From contig BLLU01000035.1 of the NCBI GenBank assembly GCA_011959105.1, forward strand, positions 1-56,996: DNA of 56,996 bases. The letters run 5' to 3'. A program made the position numbers and the translations under genes. Positions 1 to 8,821 of the stretch are shown piece after piece. Numbering within the stretch: the first letter of the stretch is position 1; every line of letters starts with the position of its first letter. The stretch is from Lachnospiraceae bacterium. GTDB lineage: Bacteria > Bacillota > Clostridia > Lachnospirales > Lachnospiraceae. Below the pieces are notes generated by a model. It was not told where the DNA came from. It saw only the letters and a program-made list of their open reading frames with translations, and did not search any database.

Positions 1-66
1 GAAAAAGTGAGAAAAAGCGAGTTAACAAGAGAAAAATAAAGATTATTATGGGAGGTAAAAGAAAGT

Positions 67-735
67 ATGCCAATTAGTATTTCCGATTATCCTGTTTATT
101 TGCAGGATGATTATAAACTTAATAGAGAGTATTTGAAATCCCAGGGGAGGCAAAATGAAGATCAGAAAGTATTTCACAGAGATTCACTGGAAATTTCCCA
201 ATTATCGAAAAACAGGGAAATCGTAATGGATAAAATTAAGCATATGGTGGTGCAGTCGGCGGCAGCGCTCAGCGATATGAGGGCTGGAATATTAAAGGAA
301 ATCCGTGAAGAAAAAGGGCAGTATGGTTATTCGGATGTTGTGAATGCCTGCGGGTTGGGTTATGCAAGGATGTATTCTGAAATCGAACGGCGCCATGAAA
401 ATGAACAGTATTATAAGGCAGATGGAACACTATTGACAAAGGAAGAAGAAATTGAATGGCTGGATCTGCAATATGACCAGGAAGTGGTATGGCAGAAATC
501 CTGTGCCAGAATAGCAGCCCAGGGACAGGTCTTTCTGGGGAATATTCCTGAAATGCCAACAAAAGAGCTGGAGGAATTGGAGGACAGCTTATACCAAGCG
601 AAGGATGTCTATATGAAGCTGTACCGGGAAAGTGGGCAGATGGGGAAGCCGCTTTTCCTGCAAAATTATATGTTTGGCAATGGCCAGATGTATGAAGTGC
701 TGAACACATTAGGTAACTTACAGGAGAGGGTGTAA
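67..735 (+). CDS. Hypothetical protein, 222 aa
   Basis: I do not recognise this family. The protein is charged and predicted mostly helical, with no signal peptide or membrane segment; it opens MPISISDYPVY and is rich in Glu, Gln and Tyr, like a cytoplasmic or phage/conjugation-associated coiled helical protein. The ATG is preceded by GGGAGG about ten bases upstream, which supports this start. It is followed by the promoter of the thiamine operon, so it is probably transcribed separately. Its promoter would lie before the window. The function is unknown, but the long open frame and good ribosome binding site make it a convincing gene. Confidence 0.75.
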   Translation: MPISISDYPVYLQDDYKLNREYLKSQGRQNEDQKVFHRDSLEISQLSKNREIVMDKIKHMVVQSAAALSDMRAGILKEIREEKGQYGYSDVVNACGLGYARMYSEIERRHENEQYYKADGTLLTKEEEIEWLDLQYDQEVVWQKSCARIAAQGQVFLGNIPEMPTKELEELEDSLYQAKDVYMKLYRESGQMGKPLFLQNYMFGNGQMYEVLNTLGNLQERV

Positions 736-752
736 TAATGCAGGTTAATTTA

Positions 753-781
753 TTGACTTTTAATTCCATATCACCTATACT
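753..781 (+). promoter_or_regulatory. Sigma-A-type promoter of the thiamine operon
   Basis: TTGACT (753-758) and TATACT (776-781) are separated by exactly 17 bases, a near-consensus housekeeping promoter. It points into the riboswitch leader about 60 bases downstream, so transcription would begin near 788. Confidence 0.75.
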
Positions 782-843
782 ATTATCTAAGCAGAGGACT
801 ACTGTGTAGTTGAGAAGGTAAAACTGAATAAGAATGATATGTG

Positions 844-923
844 TTTGCGAGGGAACTGAACAAGTTGAAAAAGGTGAGACCTGACCTCTTGACCTGTCGG
901 CTAATACCGGCGTAGGGAAGCAA
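844..923 (+). promoter_or_regulatory. TPP riboswitch (THI element)
   Basis: The leader contains the conserved thiamine pyrophosphate aptamer core: a GTGAGA segment (variant of CTGAGA), then GACCTG, then TAATACCGGCGTAGGGAAG. A short closing helix pairs TTGC near 845 with GCAA at 920-923. It sits directly before tenA-thiD-thiE, as expected of feedback control by thiamine pyrophosphate. The 3' side of the aptamer (CGGCGTA) can alternatively pair with TACGCCG at about 929-935, a candidate switching helix that would compete with the aptamer fold. The identification rests on motif match and gene context. Confidence 0.93.
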
Positions 924-948
924 TTTCTTACGCCGTACTGCGTCTGAA

Positions 949-981
949 AGAGCTTCTGATGATTTGGAAGCTCTATTTTTT
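949..981 (+). terminator. Riboswitch-controlled intrinsic terminator
   Basis: AGAGCTTC (949-956) pairs with GAAGCTCT (967-974), followed by a T-rich tract. It lies between the TPP aptamer and tenA, so it is the likely expression platform that stops transcription when thiamine pyrophosphate is bound. Confidence 0.85.
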
Positions 982-1001
982 ATTGCAAGGAGGAAAAGAA
1001 A

Positions 1002-1661
1002 ATGACATTTATGGAAGGCATTTTGAGACAGAATAAGCCTATCTGGGACAAGTGTATAGCCACTAAGTTTGTGCAGGATATGAAGAACGGAAAACTACCC
1101 ATTGAAGATTTTAAGGAATATATTGTACAGGACAGTATCTATCTGAAAAATTATGCCCGTGTGTATGGCAGGGCAATATACCATGCGGAAACATTAAGGG
1201 AGATTCAGCTTTACTATTCTATCCTGAACTTTGTAACAGATACAGAGTCAGTGGTGCGCTTGAATTATTTAAGGCAGTTCGGCATGACGGATGATGACAT
1301 AGAATCTATTGATCCGTTGCCGGAAAACCAGAAATATATTAATTTTCTGTTTGAAACGGCAGAGCGTGGAAATGGGTGTGAAATACTCATGGCGGTACTC
1401 CCATGTATGCTGAGTTACAGCTATATATTCCGAAAACTTGCAGATGAACCGGAAAGCCGGAAGTCAAGATATTGGGACTTCATTCAGGATTATGCCGATG
1501 ACCGATATGCTGAAAGCTGCAAGGAATGGTGTGACTTTGCAGATAAGAAATGTGGGAGCCTTTCCGAAGCTGACCAGAAAAAGCTGGGCAGTATTTTTGA
1601 AAAGGCGGGTTATCTGGAACTTGATTTTTGGAATATGCCGACTTCATTTCCAACCAATTAA
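1002..1661 (+). CDS. tenA: TenA-family aminopyrimidine aminohydrolase (thiaminase II)
   Basis: TenA hydrolyses thiamine breakdown products such as aminopyrimidines so that the hydroxymethylpyrimidine (HMP) moiety can be salvaged; it acts in the cytoplasm. The 219-residue protein is the family's usual length. The catalytic cysteine is residue 135 (in AVLPCML), the same position as in Bacillus TenA, and a C-terminal Glu near 206 (GYLELDFW) matches the second active-site acid. An AAGGAGG site precedes the ATG. It is first in a riboswitch-controlled operon with thiD and thiE, which then phosphorylate and couple the salvaged pyrimidine. Confidence 0.93.
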   Translation: MTFMEGILRQNKPIWDKCIATKFVQDMKNGKLPIEDFKEYIVQDSIYLKNYARVYGRAIYHAETLREIQLYYSILNFVTDTESVVRLNYLRQFGMTDDDIESIDPLPENQKYINFLFETAERGNGCEILMAVLPCMLSYSYIFRKLADEPESRKSRYWDFIQDYADDRYAESCKEWCDFADKKCGSLSEADQKKLGSIFEKAGYLELDFWNMPTSFPTN

Positions 1662-1738
1662 AGAGGATTTTATGATAGCTGCCGATGCAGGGCTTTGCTA
1701 TCTGGAGAAGCAAAAGAAGCGAAAGAGAGGATCATACA

Positions 1739-2557
1739 ATGAAAAAAGTATTGAGTATTGCAGGTTCTGACTGCAGCGGAGGTGCGGGCATACAGGCAGA
1801 TCTTAAGACATTTTCCGCACATGGCGTATTTGGAATGAGCGTCATTGTATCTGTTGTGGCAGAAAACACAGGCAGGGTAATCGGCATTCAGGATGTAAGC
1901 CCGGATATGATTGGTAAACAAATTGATGCTGTTTTTGAAGACATCGAAGTTGATGCAGTGAAAGTCGGCATGCTTTCCACACCGGACTGTATGAACGAAG
2001 TTGCTGAAAAACTGAAATATTACCACCCCTCAAATATTGTGATTGATCCTGTGATGTATGCAAAGAACGGCTGTCCACTCATGGAACCTGCGTCAATAAA
2101 AACGCTGATCGGGACAGTTATCCCGCTCGCTGACGTACTGACACCGAATATTCCGGAAGCGGAAAAAATAACGGGAAACAGAATCAAATCGGTTGAGGAC
2201 ATGGAAGAAGCTGCAAAGGTAATTCATGCAATGGGATGCAGGGCGGTTGTTGTTAAAGGCGGTCATGCAGCGGGGAATGCGGTGGATGTCCTGTTTGACG
2301 GTAAAGAGGTCTGCCATTTTGAATCTATTCGGATTGATACAAATAATACGCATGGAACAGGCTGTACCTTTTCCTCTGCAGTTGCTTCACAGCTTGCAAG
2401 AGGCATGAATTTACAGAAGGCAGTTCAAAAAGCAAAGGATTATGTAACAATGGCGATTGAACATTCCCTTAACATTGGGAAAGGCTGCGGACCGACACAT
2501 CATTTCTGGCACCTTTATCAATACGGGCTGCAGGAAGGAAAGGATGGTGGAAAATGA
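1739..2557 (+). CDS. thiD: Hydroxymethylpyrimidine/phosphomethylpyrimidine kinase
   Basis: ThiD phosphorylates HMP twice to give HMP pyrophosphate, a substrate of ThiE. It is a ribokinase-fold enzyme of about 272 residues, the family norm. The N-terminal motif (SIAGSDCSGGAGIQADLKT) and the C-terminal anion-hole motif (THGTGCTFSSA) are both present. The frame is open further upstream, but the start at 1739 gives the canonical MKKVLSIAGSD beginning with an AGAGAGG site just before it. The stop overlaps the thiE start by four bases (ATGA), indicating translational coupling. Confidence 0.95.
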   Translation: MKKVLSIAGSDCSGGAGIQADLKTFSAHGVFGMSVIVSVVAENTGRVIGIQDVSPDMIGKQIDAVFEDIEVDAVKVGMLSTPDCMNEVAEKLKYYHPSNIVIDPVMYAKNGCPLMEPASIKTLIGTVIPLADVLTPNIPEAEKITGNRIKSVEDMEEAAKVIHAMGCRAVVVKGGHAAGNAVDVLFDGKEVCHFESIRIDTNNTHGTGCTFSSAVASQLARGMNLQKAVQKAKDYVTMAIEHSLNIGKGCGPTHHFWHLYQYGLQEGKDGGK

Positions 2558-3186
2558 AAATTGATTATTCTTTATACCTTGTAACAAACCGTTTGCTTAT
2601 GAGTACAAAGACTTTGGGGGAAGCAGTGGAGCAGGCGATTATTGGCGGATGTACTATGGTGCAGCTCCGGGAAAAAAAGATTTCGTCATTGGATTTTTAT
2701 GCCCTGGCATTGGAAATAAAAGAGATTGCTGACAGTTATGGAATTCCCCTTATCATAAATGACCGTATCGACATTGCTATGGCAGTGGGCGCAGCCGGGG
2801 TACATATCGGACAGAAGGATATTCCTGCAGATATTGCCCGGAAGGTGATTGGTAAGGATATGCTGCTTGGTGTTTCTGCCGCTTCCGTAGCGGAAGCTGA
2901 AAATGCGGCAAAAGCTGGAGCCGATTATCTGGGTGTGGGTGCTATGTTTCCAACGGGTACAAAACCGGATGCAGGCTTTGTATCTATGGAGGAACTTGGA
3001 AGAATCCGCAGGGCAGTTGATATACCGATTGTTGTGATCGGGGGCATCAATAAGGAAAATGCAATGCTTTTTCAGCCTATGGGGATTGACGGTCTGGCTG
3101 TGGTTTCCGCAGTGATTGCCCAGCCTGATATAAAAAAGTCGGCAGCTGACTTAAAATCACAGTTTCGGAAAGGAGGCTGTAAATGA
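2554..3186 (+). CDS. thiE: Thiamine phosphate synthase
   Basis: ThiE joins HMP pyrophosphate and hydroxyethylthiazole phosphate to make thiamine phosphate. The 210-residue TIM-barrel protein has the expected motifs: VQLREK near the N terminus, NDRIDIA, VHIGQKD, the phosphate loop GVGAMFPTGTK, and a late IGGI. The start overlaps the thiD stop (ATGA). It is the last intact gene of this operon; no thiazole kinase (ThiM) or thiazole synthesis gene is visible, so the cluster serves salvage and coupling. It converges with the minus-strand histidine kinase and leaves only 15 bases between the two stop codons, with no obvious terminator. Confidence 0.95.
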   Translation: MKIDYSLYLVTNRLLMSTKTLGEAVEQAIIGGCTMVQLREKKISSLDFYALALEIKEIADSYGIPLIINDRIDIAMAVGAAGVHIGQKDIPADIARKVIGKDMLLGVSAASVAEAENAAKAGADYLGVGAMFPTGTKPDAGFVSMEELGRIRRAVDIPIVVIGGINKENAMLFQPMGIDGLAVVSAVIAQPDIKKSAADLKSQFRKGGCK

Positions 3187-3201
3187 ACTTTGAAGCGGCA
3201 C

Positions 3202-4533
3202 TTATAAGAAGAGTTGTGCTCTATGGGATTGGGGGTCCTGTTTTAAAGGAAGTGTAAGAAAGAAAGTAGCCCCACCCCCCTCTGTATTTTTTACCCCGAC
3301 ATTCGCGGACAGAAATCCTGCCAATTCTTTTGCTATGCTTAGTCCAAGACCAAAATGTGACTTATTTGTATGTGACTTATCGGCACAATAAAAGCGGTCA
3401 AAAATGTAAGGTTTATCCTCGGCAGAAATTCCCCGTCCGTGATCAATAACAGAAATAGTTATAGCCCTGCGTGATAGAGTGGCTTTTATTTGGATGGATG
3501 CTTTCGCTTCAGAATGCGAAATGGCATTATCCATAAAAATGCTTAAAATCTGAAAAAGGCATTCCTGGTCTGTGTATAGTATGGGAAAGTGGACATCCAA
3601 AAAATCCGCATCTAAAGGCATTCCTTTTTGGCTGCATATGGGTTCATAAGCCTCATAAAGGGAGACCAGCAAAGTATCAATATTCACCTTTGTTTTATTA
3701 ATATTGCGTGTTCCGGAATCTGAGGAAGCCAGTAAAAGCATATCTTTAATCAGCTTTGACATTCGCATAGTTTCTGCATCTATAATATTCGTGGCCTTTT
3801 GAATATCTGGTATTCCGCCACTTAATCTGTTTATTTTGTCATTGTTGGCAAGTATGACTGCAAGCGGCGATTTTAGCTCATGGGAGGCAGCGGCGATAAA
3901 GCCTTTTTGGCTTTTTAATACTTTTTCAGTTGGTTCTATGGCGTGTTTCAGCAGAAAACGGCTTACAATTACGATACAGAATAAGGAGATAACCCATAGC
4001 AGTATATAAAAAGGCAGTTGTTTCCCTATCAGCTCAAAAGTTGTCTTTTGCCGCTGCAGCAGGCTCAGATAAAACAGGGTTCCGTTTTTGTCAATGACAA
4101 TAGCCGGGATTCCCCAGTATTTATCATGTGAACAGCCGGAAAAAGATAAAATTCCGCCTTGTGTTGTAGCCATTGTCCGATCTAATGCGGTGACAGATTC
4201 CACATTTGCCTTCTCTGTAAACTGCCTTAATAAAATGGTTATATCGGTTGGAAATGAGAGAGGGCTTTGATAAATAACATTTCCCTGTGCATCCTTCAGC
4301 TCGGCAAAAATGGAATAGCTATCTTCGTAGGGCTTAATAACTGTTTGAGGACTTTTTTCCGGATTTTCCAGTTCATAAATCATTAACATAGAAAGCCGCC
4401 CGAAAAAAATACTGTCGTTTTGGTGTTTGCTATAAACGGAATCATTGCACAAAAACACGATAGCAACGGTTATGATAGACATAATGGAACTGATAAAAAT
4501 AAGATGCAGTTTTTTATATAAATGTTCCAGCAT
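3202..4533 (-). CDS. Sensor histidine kinase
   Basis: This is a membrane sensor kinase of 443 residues. A transmembrane segment near residues 10-30 and another near 172-195 flank an extracellular sensing region of about 140 residues. The dimerisation/phosphoacceptor box (AASHELKSPLAV, His near 217) is followed by an N box (DNAISHS), G1 (DHGRGIS) and G2 (FGLGLSIAKELA), so it should be active. It starts one base after the response regulator stop, forming a two-gene operon with it. Divergent to an exporter operon, it most likely regulates that exporter in response to an envelope signal. The last dozen residues look like an unconserved tail. Confidence 0.9.
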   Translation of the reverse strand: MLEHLYKKLHLIFISSIMSIITVAIVFLCNDSVYSKHQNDSIFFGRLSMLMIYELENPEKSPQTVIKPYEDSYSIFAELKDAQGNVIYQSPLSFPTDITILLRQFTEKANVESVTALDRTMATTQGGILSFSGCSHDKYWGIPAIVIDKNGTLFYLSLLQRQKTTFELIGKQLPFYILLWVISLFCIVIVSRFLLKHAIEPTEKVLKSQKGFIAAASHELKSPLAVILANNDKINRLSGGIPDIQKATNIIDAETMRMSKLIKDMLLLASSDSGTRNINKTKVNIDTLLVSLYEAYEPICSQKGMPLDADFLDVHFPILYTDQECLFQILSIFMDNAISHSEAKASIQIKATLSRRAITISVIDHGRGISAEDKPYIFDRFYCADKSHTNKSHFGLGLSIAKELAGFLSANVGVKNTEGGGATFFLTLPLKQDPQSHRAQLFL

Positions 4534-4534
4534 T

Positions 4535-5212
4535 TTAGCCCTCCAATTTATAACCAGATCCGTAAACCGTTTTTATTTCGCAGCCGCTTCCTATCTCACG
4601 TAATCGTTTCCTGAGAAATGAAATATAATTGTCCACGTTTCCGGGTACAATATCTGTATCGGTTCCCCAGACTTTGTATATCAGTTGTTCTCTGGAGATG
4701 AGGGACTGGGGGTGGCTGATCAATACGGATAATACTTCAGACTCTCTTGCAGTTAAAAGCAGGGAATTTGTACCGCATGACAGGATATGTTCCGTTTGGT
4801 TGAAAGACAGATCGGAAAAACAGGTACAAGTTTCCTGCCTGATTTCTGCCGGGCGCCTGATCAATGCCCTGATGCGCGCAAGCAGTTCAGGTATATGGAA
4901 AGGCTTTACCAGATAGTCATCCGCACCGTTATCCAGTCCCTCTATTCTGTCATTCAGTTCTGACATCCCCGTAATGATAATGACAGGAATTACAATTCCC
5001 TTCCGGCGCATGGCTTTAATAATAGTCATTCCGTCAATGATGGGGAGCATACGGTCAATGACTGCCAAATCATAGCAGTATTCAATATTTAGTGCATGGA
5101 TCATGGCGGTTTCCCCATCATGGCAGCAGTCAACTATATATCCGGCTTTTTGCAGTTCATCCTGTATGGAACTGCAAAGTTCTATATCATCTTCAAGCAG
5201 TAGTATTTTCAT
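4535..5212 (-). CDS. OmpR/PhoB-family response regulator
   Basis: The 225-residue cytoplasmic regulator has an N-terminal receiver domain (acidic pair LEDD, phosphoacceptor Asp53 in VIDRMLP, Lys in LVKPFH) and a complete C-terminal winged helix ending in the family signature VYGSGYKLEG. The frame extends 20 codons upstream, but an AAAGAGG site ahead of the ATG at 5212 and the canonical MKILLLEDD beginning support this start. It is the first gene of a pair with the sensor kinase. The upstream region shared with the divergent lipoprotein/ABC operon carries direct repeats that are candidate binding sites. Confidence 0.92.
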   Translation of the reverse strand: MKILLLEDDIELCSSIQDELQKAGYIVDCCHDGETAMIHALNIEYCYDLAVIDRMLPIIDGMTIIKAMRRKGIVIPVIIITGMSELNDRIEGLDNGADDYLVKPFHIPELLARIRALIRRPAEIRQETCTCFSDLSFNQTEHILSCGTNSLLLTARESEVLSVLISHPQSLISREQLIYKVWGTDTDIVPGNVDNYISFLRKRLREIGSGCEIKTVYGSGYKLEG

Positions 5213-5311
5213 GATATCAAATCCTCTTTCCATGGTGTTGCTCCAGATATGGCTGGAAAGACATTTTTCCATTTGCGGGTTACTCTTTTCTATTTAGTAT
5301 AGCAGATAAAT

Positions 5312-5387
5312 CTATAAAAATCCTATAAAATATTACGTTTAAATAGATTCCGGTTACAAGATTTTTTTAGGACTTTGCAGTTATAAT
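5312..5387. promoter_or_regulatory. Divergent control region with OmpR-type direct repeats
   Basis: Two copies of CTATAAAA (5312-5319, 5323-5330) lie 11 bases apart, the spacing typical of OmpR/PhoB-family tandem sites. TTACG (5333) and TTACA (5354) are 21 bases apart, about two helical turns. A TATAAT box at 5382-5387 reads toward the lipoprotein, without a good -35, as expected for an activated promoter. On the other strand a TATACT-like box reads toward the response regulator. Binding by that regulator is inferred. Confidence 0.45.
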
Positions 5388-5412
5388 GAGAAAAAAAAGA
5401 AAGGAAGTTTTT

Positions 5413-6063
5413 ATGATGAAAAATCAAAAAATGTGGAAAGGTTTCGTAATTGGACTGTGCATATCTGCTCTTACAGGATGCGGCACTGGAACAAATGAAG
5501 AGACAGGGGGCGTGGATAGGCATGTAACAGAGGAGCAAAGCAGCATGTTTGATGACCAGGACAGGCATTCAGATGAAAATGATAACATTGCCCCTGCAGA
5601 TGGCAATGGCAGCCAGGAAAACGGAGACAATTCCCTGCCGGATGGGAAGGTCACAAACGGAGCGGACGCTTCGCAGGAGAATCAGAATAATACCACAGCT
5701 AACGGTACAGATGAGAAAGTGGATGCAGAAAGTTTGTATACTTCAGCAGCCATAAGAGGGAGTGTTGTGGAATTTTCGGATGGCAGTTGTACAGTAAGTG
5801 CTGCCGTAACGGAAGAGGATGGAAAAACCTCCGTAGCAGCTGCGCCTGGGCATGAAAGCGAGGATACAAATGTAGTGGTGACATATCAGGAGGGCTGTGT
5901 GGTCCAGATTGCAACCATCTATACTTCAACCGGAATTGCAGAATTGGAGCAGGCGTCTATATCTGACATCAAGAAACAGACAAGTGTTATTGTCTATGGA
6001 AGTTTTGAAGATACACATCATGTATCGGCAAACAAAATTATCATATGTCATAGAACAGCCTGA
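5413..6063 (+). CDS. Putative lipoprotein of an ABC export operon
   Basis: The protein (about 216 residues from the ATG at 5413, which has AGGAAG upstream) has an N-terminal signal ending in a lipobox, ISALTGC, so it is probably anchored outside the membrane by a lipidated cysteine. A low-complexity Asn/Asp/Glu/Gly-rich linker follows, then a folded domain from about residue 100 that is rich in beta strands. I do not recognise that domain; beta-barrel DUF5666-like or MacA-like accessory folds are possible. It is first in an operon with two permeases and an ATPase, which suggests a substrate-binding or adaptor role in that exporter. Confidence 0.75.
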   Translation: MMKNQKMWKGFVIGLCISALTGCGTGTNEETGGVDRHVTEEQSSMFDDQDRHSDENDNIAPADGNGSQENGDNSLPDGKVTNGADASQENQNNTTANGTDEKVDAESLYTSAAIRGSVVEFSDGSCTVSAAVTEEDGKTSVAAAPGHESEDTNVVVTYQEGCVVQIATIYTSTGIAELEQASISDIKKQTSVIVYGSFEDTHHVSANKIIICHRTA

Positions 6064-6079
6064 ACAGGAGGTGCTGAAT

Positions 6080-7297
6080 TTGAAATTTTATCAGCTTACA
6101 TTTCGGTATTTATGCCGAAAGAAGTCTAAGACATTTATTTTGCTTTTGGCATTGCTGTTTATAAACAGTATGATTTTGAATTCCTACATGATTTTGCATG
6201 CCACAGAAGATTCCCGGATTACCATGCAGGAAAAGATGGGAACCAAGGTAGTGCTGGAAGTGAAGGGGAGCGGTCAAAAGATTGCAGAAAATGAGATTAG
6301 AGCAATTCGAGACCTGGATGGAGTGATATATGTCAACCGTCTGACCAGCAACGCTGTTTATCCTGCTGATTTTAATCCTGTTACAAATAGTGACTCCGAA
6401 GAAGAAAATAACCAAAAAGTAACGCTGCTGTCCTATGATGATCTGGAGCGTGACAGTGCCTTTAGTGATTTAAGATATCGCTTAATGAAGGGAAGCATGA
6501 TTACGGAGGGCTCTGAAAAAGGGGCTGTGATCAATTATGTGTTGGCGGATGCGAATGGTCTTGAAATAGGGGATGAGATGAAAGTCGGAACGGAAACCGG
6601 GAGTGTAATCAGCGTAAAAATTATAGGTGTTTTCGTTGCGGGAAGTGAGAGAAACCAGATGAATACCCTGCCGGCAGTCAACCGTATTGAAAATCAGATT
6701 TTTATTGACAATGAATCCTTTAGGGAGCTGTTTGATCATGCAGGTTACTCTAAAATAGCAGTATATACCAAAAATCCGGACCAAATAGATGTTCTGGTAC
6801 AGGAATTAAAAGAATTTTTAGCTAACCGAGTGGAAATCGCAACTGCTGATATGTTATATCGTCAGTTGGAGGTGCCGCTGAACAGAATCGTCCGTGTGAC
6901 GAAACTTATGCTGCTATTCACGTTGGCTGCAGGGGTAACAATTACTTCCCTGTTACTCTGTATGTGGATGCGGTCGAGAAAAAGAGAAATTGCTGTTTTT
7001 ATCAGTATGGGAAAAAGAAAAGTGGACATTATTATGCAGTTTTTTATGGAAACAGCAGTGGTCTTTTGTTTGTCTGTATTTGGTGCCTTTGTAATAGGAA
7101 GTGGAATGGCAGGAATTATGAAAAAACTGCTCATGGAAGAAAATGCAGCAGTTCTATTATCAGTTTCCCTGCAAGCAGGGGATATTGCAGCAATGTTCTT
7201 TGCAGGAGGCTGTATAGCAGTTATTGCTGTCTGTATTTCATTGCTGCCCATTTTATGGACAAATCCAAAAGATATTTTATCAAAAATGGAGGGATAG
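6080..7297 (+). CDS. ABC transporter permease, MacB/FtsX-like (first)
   Basis: This is an integral membrane permease of about 405 residues. One N-terminal transmembrane helix (IILLLALLFINSM type, near residues 17-37) is followed by a large extracellular domain and three C-terminal helices, the MacB/FtsX topology. Although the frame is open further upstream, AGGAGG at 6066-6071 points to a TTG start at 6080, giving MKFYQLTFRYL. It follows the lipoprotein by 16 bases and precedes a second permease by 3 bases. The two permeases with the downstream ATPase probably form a heterodimeric exporter of antimicrobial peptides or other envelope-active compounds. Confidence 0.88.
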   Translation: MKFYQLTFRYLCRKKSKTFILLLALLFINSMILNSYMILHATEDSRITMQEKMGTKVVLEVKGSGQKIAENEIRAIRDLDGVIYVNRLTSNAVYPADFNPVTNSDSEEENNQKVTLLSYDDLERDSAFSDLRYRLMKGSMITEGSEKGAVINYVLADANGLEIGDEMKVGTETGSVISVKIIGVFVAGSERNQMNTLPAVNRIENQIFIDNESFRELFDHAGYSKIAVYTKNPDQIDVLVQELKEFLANRVEIATADMLYRQLEVPLNRIVRVTKLMLLFTLAAGVTITSLLLCMWMRSRKREIAVFISMGKRKVDIIMQFFMETAVVFCLSVFGAFVIGSGMAGIMKKLLMEENAAVLLSVSLQAGDIAAMFFAGGCIAVIAVCISLLPILWTNPKDILSKMEG

Positions 7298-7300
7298 TAG

Positions 7301-8743
7301 ATGAAGGGTTTTAGTTTGGCATGGCGTTCTGTTATTAGAAAGCCTGTAAAAAGCGTCCTGCTGTTTGTAACTGTATTTACCATCAGCCTGTTGCTATTGT
7401 CTGGATTGAGCAGCGGGAAAGCAACGATTCAAATGCAGGATCATACAAGGCAGGCAATCGGGGCGGGGCTTCTGCTGGAAGAAAATGAAGCAGACCGACA
7501 CCGGAGGATTGATGTGTTAGCAGGGCAGCTTGACCATGAGGAAGGCAGCTTAGGCGGATACCATCAGGAAAAAATTACAATAAACGGAGTAGAAAACTGG
7601 AGAACATGGACGGATAATTCTTTTGAAACTCTGTTAGTGGAGGATATTGAAATAATAGCTGGTACAGAAGGGATTGATGATTACAATATTACAACAGTTA
7701 CAACTGCTGCAAGGCCGATTGATTTTATCCGTATTGAGGATGAGGATGTGGACCAGTATAGTGATCTTGGAGGCGTGTCACTGATTGGAAACAAAGATAT
7801 GTCTATGGACTCTAATTTTCTTTCGGGCAATGCCTTTATCACGGACGGCAGAATGATTCAAGAAGGTGAAAAGGATGTCTGTGTCATTTCATCAGAGCTT
7901 GCGGATAAAAATCAATTGGAAATCGGAAGCATAATTAGATTTGGCAAATGTGGTAATATAGAGGATTCAATGACTTATGAAGCTGAAGTTGTGGGTATCT
8001 ATCAGGTGAACCAGCCAATAGCCCCTTATATGTATGGAGATACTTACCGATCTGAAAATATTATTTTTACGGACTTGGATTTCCCTGAAAAGGTGGATGG
8101 AAAAGCAGGTGATCCATTATATGAGAAGGCATATTTTAAGATTGCGGATGTGAAGGAATATGAAAATGTAAAGCTAAAGGTAATGGAGGCAGATATAGCA
8201 TGGGAACGGTATGATCTGATTGACAATAACGGAAATATGAATACCCTGTCCGCAAATTTTAATGAAATGGAGAAGTACAGCAGAGTTTTAGTCTGGGTCA
8301 TTTCAGGGGCAAGCCTGGTTATCCTGTTTCTTATTTTTCAGTTTTGGATGAAAAGCCGGAATAGAGAAATTGGAATTATGCTGTCAATGGGAACTTCAAA
8401 AATTCAGATTTTAGCCCAGATCATGACAGAAGCATTTATGATTGCAGCAGTGGCTGTGTTGATTTCTTTTTTGGCGGCGCCGGAAGTGTCAGATCTGATG
8501 GCGGATTATCTGGTAGAACAACAGATACAGAGTATGGAAGAACAGGATTTACTGGATGAGGGAAAAGTGGCATTTTCTTACGAAAAATCAGAGCAGAATG
8601 TGGTGGGTGTGCAGGCAGAAATTACTTCCGGGATGTTAATACAGGATGCTGCGGGAATGGCCCTGCTGATTGCAATATCTGTATGTGTATCGGGTATTGC
8701 CATAATGAAAAGGAATCCCAGGGATATCCTGCAGGCTCTGTAA
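7301..8743 (+). CDS. ABC transporter permease, MacB/FtsX-like (second)
   Basis: The second permease has 480 residues with the same layout: an N-terminal helix (residues about 15-35), a long extracellular domain and three C-terminal helices, the first near VISGASLVILFLIFQFW. The end MKRNPRDILQ is the usual cytoplasmic tail of FtsX-type permeases. It starts 3 bases after the first permease stop, so the two are co-translated. The extracellular domain is longer than in its partner and unusually acidic. The substrate cannot be told from sequence; peptide or lipid export is the family's usual role. Confidence 0.88.
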   Translation: MKGFSLAWRSVIRKPVKSVLLFVTVFTISLLLLSGLSSGKATIQMQDHTRQAIGAGLLLEENEADRHRRIDVLAGQLDHEEGSLGGYHQEKITINGVENWRTWTDNSFETLLVEDIEIIAGTEGIDDYNITTVTTAARPIDFIRIEDEDVDQYSDLGGVSLIGNKDMSMDSNFLSGNAFITDGRMIQEGEKDVCVISSELADKNQLEIGSIIRFGKCGNIEDSMTYEAEVVGIYQVNQPIAPYMYGDTYRSENIIFTDLDFPEKVDGKAGDPLYEKAYFKIADVKEYENVKLKVMEADIAWERYDLIDNNGNMNTLSANFNEMEKYSRVLVWVISGASLVILFLIFQFWMKSRNREIGIMLSMGTSKIQILAQIMTEAFMIAAVAVLISFLAAPEVSDLMADYLVEQQIQSMEEQDLLDEGKVAFSYEKSEQNVVGVQAEITSGMLIQDAAGMALLIAISVCVSGIAIMKRNPRDILQAL

Positions 8744-8821
8744 ACAGTTTATATGTGCAGGTATTAAGGGAAACGCTGAGGAAAGGGTTTCTCTGGAAAT
8801 AAGTTAAGGAGGACAGCTGAA

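Noticed and set aside
3183..3257. Short frame after thiE (MNFEAALIRRVVLYGIGG)
   Set aside because: It overlaps the minus-strand kinase gene, has no family similarity I can recognise, and its weak ribosome binding site is inside thiE.
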